Notes under the pieces: generated by a model
What the model saw: only the letters and a program-made list of their open reading frames with translations
Told to the model about the DNA's origin: nothing
Database searches by the model: none
Assembly (NCBI GenBank): GCA_002255955.1
Contig: NKIM01000009.1
Span: 1 to 64,000, forward strand
Source of the DNA: Burkholderiales bacterium PBB2
GTDB lineage: Bacteria; Pseudomonadota; Gammaproteobacteria; Burkholderiales; Burkholderiaceae_C
Length of the DNA stretch: 64,000 nt
Direction of reading: 5' to 3'
Shown: piece after piece, positions 62,145-64,000 of the stretch
Layout of the letters: each line of letters starts with the position of its first letter
Numbering within the stretch: position 1 is the stretch's first letter
Made by a program: the position numbers and the translations under genes

Positions 62145-63415
62145 GCCGCCCCGCGCAGCCCCACGCCCAGGAACCCAGCTTCGCCGCCCTGCCGGCGCTG
62201 GAGCTGCGCGTGCTCAGCGGCGCGCAGGCGGGCGCGCGGGCTGATCTGCGGCCCAGCCAGGCCCTGAGTCTGGCGGCCGGCCCGGCCCTGCACTGGCCCG
62301 AGGCCGAATCGGCCGATCTGCTGCTGCAGGCGCGCGAACCCGCCCTGCTGCGCCTGCAGCTCGAAGGCCCGATGTGCCGCGCCGAGCTGCTGCAAGGCCA
62401 GGCCCTGCTCGGTGAACAGCGTTTGCAGGCCGGCGACGCCTTCGACTGGCCGGCCCACTGCGCCCTGCAGCTGGGGCCGGATCTGGTGCTGGCTTTTGGC
62501 GAGCGCACGGCGGCCATCTGGTCGCTGCACCCGGCCAGCGCTCGGACCACCTCGACGGACGAGACCCTGGCCATGCCGGAGCTGAGTGCCGATGGAGTCC
62601 AGGCAGCGGGCCAAACAGCGGGCTCGACAGGCCCGGCGCGTCGCCACGAGCTCTGGCTGGCCGCGGCCGGCGCCGGCCTGGCCCTGGCTGGCCTGGCCTG
62701 GGCCTGGCAGGGGCGGCCCGCCGCGCCCGCGCCGGCGCGCGACCCCATGCCCGTATTGCAAGCCCTGATCAGCCAGCTGCAGCGTGAGCCCGAGTTCGCG
62801 GCCCTGCAGCTGAGCCGCGATGCCCAGGGCCAGCCGGTGTTGAGCGGCCGTGTGGTCGGCCAGAGCCAGCAGGCGCAGCTGCAACAGCGCCTGCTGGCTC
62901 TGGGCCTGCGGCCGCCCCTGCCCTCGATGCAGGCGCTGCAGGTCGACAGCCAGCTGGCCGCGGCCGTGGAAGAACTGCTGCAGATGCAAGGCTTCCAAGC
63001 GCGTGCAAACGTTTTCGGCCTCGGCCAGGTGCAGCTGGAGCCGGCTGCGCCCGCGGCCTCCGGCGCCCAGCCCGGCCCCTCTCCCGAGGCCTGGCAGCAG
63101 GCCCTGGCCCAGCTGCGCAGCGCCCTGCCACAGCTGCGCAGCCTGGAGCTGAACGCGCCACCCGCCCCGGTGCGGGCAGATGCCACCGCCCTCGCCGCCA
63201 GCGAAGGCCGCCTGCCCACCCTGCCCTCGGCCGGCGCCGAGCCGGGCAAGCGCATCGTCGCCCTGGTCAGCCAGGGCCTGCCGCATCTGATCACCGCCGA
63301 CGGTGCGCGTTACTTCGTCGGCGCCGTCCTGCCCAGCGGCCATCGCCTGGTGGCTGTGCAGCCCCAGGCCTTGTTGCTGGAGCGCGAAGGCCGCACCAGC
63401 CGCATCGACTTCTGA
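62141..63415 (+). CDS. sctD: Type III secretion inner-membrane ring protein SctD
   Basis: A 424-residue bitopic protein. The cytoplasmic N-terminal part is FHA-like (LELRVLSGAQAGARADLRPSQALSLAAG). One membrane helix (LAAAGAGLALAGLAWAW) lies near residues 170-188, and the periplasmic part shows ring-building repeats (LQREPEFAALQLSRDAQGQPVLSGRVVGQ). It ends with an extra domain carrying RYFVGAVLPSGHRLVAV. Identification rests on layout and position after sctC. Confidence 0.85.
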   Translation: MSRPAQPHAQEPSFAALPALELRVLSGAQAGARADLRPSQALSLAAGPALHWPEAESADLLLQAREPALLRLQLEGPMCRAELLQGQALLGEQRLQAGDAFDWPAHCALQLGPDLVLAFGERTAAIWSLHPASARTTSTDETLAMPELSADGVQAAGQTAGSTGPARRHELWLAAAGAGLALAGLAWAWQGRPAAPAPARDPMPVLQALISQLQREPEFAALQLSRDAQGQPVLSGRVVGQSQQAQLQQRLLALGLRPPLPSMQALQVDSQLAAAVEELLQMQGFQARANVFGLGQVQLEPAAPAASGAQPGPSPEAWQQALAQLRSALPQLRSLELNAPPAPVRADATALAASEGRLPTLPSAGAEPGKRIVALVSQGLPHLITADGARYFVGAVLPSGHRLVAVQPQALLLEREGRTSRIDF

Positions 63416-63466
63416 ACCGCCTTCACCCCACCCCCAGAACCACAGCCCTTCACGAGGACCACGATC

Positions 63467-63757
63467 ATGAGCAACAACATCCAACGCAGCAGCATCAACA
63501 ACACCTCTTCCATCTCCGGCGGCAGCGGCAACGGCAGCTGGTTCGAAGCCATGGCCGACGCCTGGGGCAAGGTGCTGGACGCCAAGGCCGATGCCATCAG
63601 CACCAAGTCTGCCGCCATGGACCAGGGCCAGGACAAGCCGGCCGATGTGACCCAGCTGACCGCCATGTCCATGGAGATGGGCTACCTCAGCAATGCCTCG
63701 CACACCGCCCTGGCGGCCGTGGGCTCGGCGCTGGAAACCATGGCGCGCAAGCAATGA
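63467..63757 (+). CDS. Type III needle-like protein (SctF candidate)
   Basis: A 96-residue protein without signal. A Ser/Asn-rich N-terminus is followed by two helices joined by a DKPAD turn, the layout of needle subunits (compare the DKPSD/DKPDN turns of PrgI and YscF), with the end YLSNASHTALAAVGSALETMARKQ. Its C-terminal part is similar to the filament-like protein at 54826-55518. It lies behind sctD and overlaps the next gene by 4 bases, as expected for a needle gene before a rod gene. Confidence 0.65.
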   Translation: MSNNIQRSSINNTSSISGGSGNGSWFEAMADAWGKVLDAKADAISTKSAAMDQGQDKPADVTQLTAMSMEMGYLSNASHTALAAVGSALETMARKQ

Positions 63758-64000
63758 GCAGCCTGGCCATCGCCTCCTCGTCCGCGGCACTGGCGGCGCC
63801 GCTGGGCGCCGGCCCCACCCTGGGGCTGGGCGCACCCAACTCGGGCCTGTCTACCGGCCTGTCCGCCGGCTATGGCCTGTCGCTGGCCGACCTGGGCGGC
63901 TTCGAGCAGGCGCTGCAGCGCGCCCAGCTGAAGAGCCAGGGCTCGGCCCTGGGCCCCGAGCCGGTGACCGCCCCGTCCACAGCCGTGGCCCAGGTCTTCA
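63754..64000 (+). CDS. Partial gene, possible inner-rod protein SctI
   Basis: The reading frame starts at ATG 63754, coupled to the needle-like gene, and is cut by the window end after 82 codons. It is Ala/Gly/Ser/Leu-rich at first and then has LADLGGFEQALQRAQLKSQG, reminiscent of rod proteins, but the conserved C-terminus lies outside. The assignment is by position. Confidence 0.5.
   Translation, partial: MSSLAIASSSAALAAPLGAGPTLGLGAPNSGLSTGLSAGYGLSLADLGGFEQALQRAQLKSQGSALGPEPVTAPSTAVAQVF

Overview
The window reads as chromosomal DNA of a high-GC betaproteobacterium of the order Burkholderiales, probably near the Roseateles/Paucibacter/Rubrivivax group. This is an inference from protein flavour: two PEP-CTERM proteins, betaproteobacterial core genes, strong GC bias at third positions, and a type III secretion locus. 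No rRNA or other decisive marker is present.

Region 1 (1-35336) is ordinary, densely packed chromosome. It holds a possible riboswitch remnant at the left edge, an AmpG-like permease coupled to a GHL10 glycosidase (cell-wall recycling), a Cache/HAMP histidine kinase, two Crp/Fnr regulators, a sterol-desaturase-type hydroxylase, glutathione peroxidase, DMT and LysE transporters, an SGNH hydrolase, LplT, alanine racemase, the ribosome-rescue factor ArfB, a TonB-like protein, fumarase C, two PEP-CTERM proteins, RadA, a periplasmic sensor/diguanylate cyclase pair, a YheT hydrolase, an ABC exporter, a TraB/GumN-LytS-LytTR operon and a cytochrome c5-type protein. It ends at a tRNA-Arg(CCG) gene.

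Region 2 (about 35337-46150) is an accessory island lying directly 3' of that tRNA. Two helix-turn-helix genes and an operator/promoter region come first. They are followed by a compact tRNA array (Arg-ACG, Glu-UUC, Pro-UGG, Asp-GUC, His-GUG, plus degenerate tRNA-like units), interspersed with a frameshifted SEC-C gene and an HNH endonuclease gene. Next come an SPFH/slipin gene and an intact RtcB RNA ligase. Taken together this looks like an RNA-repair and spare-tRNA module answering tRNA-cleaving toxins or phage. Several array tRNAs break normally invariant positions. After it lies a lower-GC block of five unfamiliar genes (two lipoproteins, an M15 peptidase, a secreted protein and a membrane protein) bracketed by 56-bp imperfect inverted repeats.

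Region 3 (46170-64000) is a type III secretion locus. The core genes sctU, a lytic transglycosylase, sctV, sctC, sctD, a needle-like gene and a truncated rod-like gene occupy 55745-64000. The flank 46170-55518 carries likely secreted cargo: a DUF1521 (NopE-like, self-cleaving) protein, a glycine-zipper protein with a PD-(D/E)XK-like motif, a LysM-lysozyme next to an LprI-domain protein, a repeat-linker lipoprotein, and a filament-like protein sharing its C-terminus with the needle-like protein. A near-identical 25-bp element lies upstream of at least two of these units and may mark a shared regulon.
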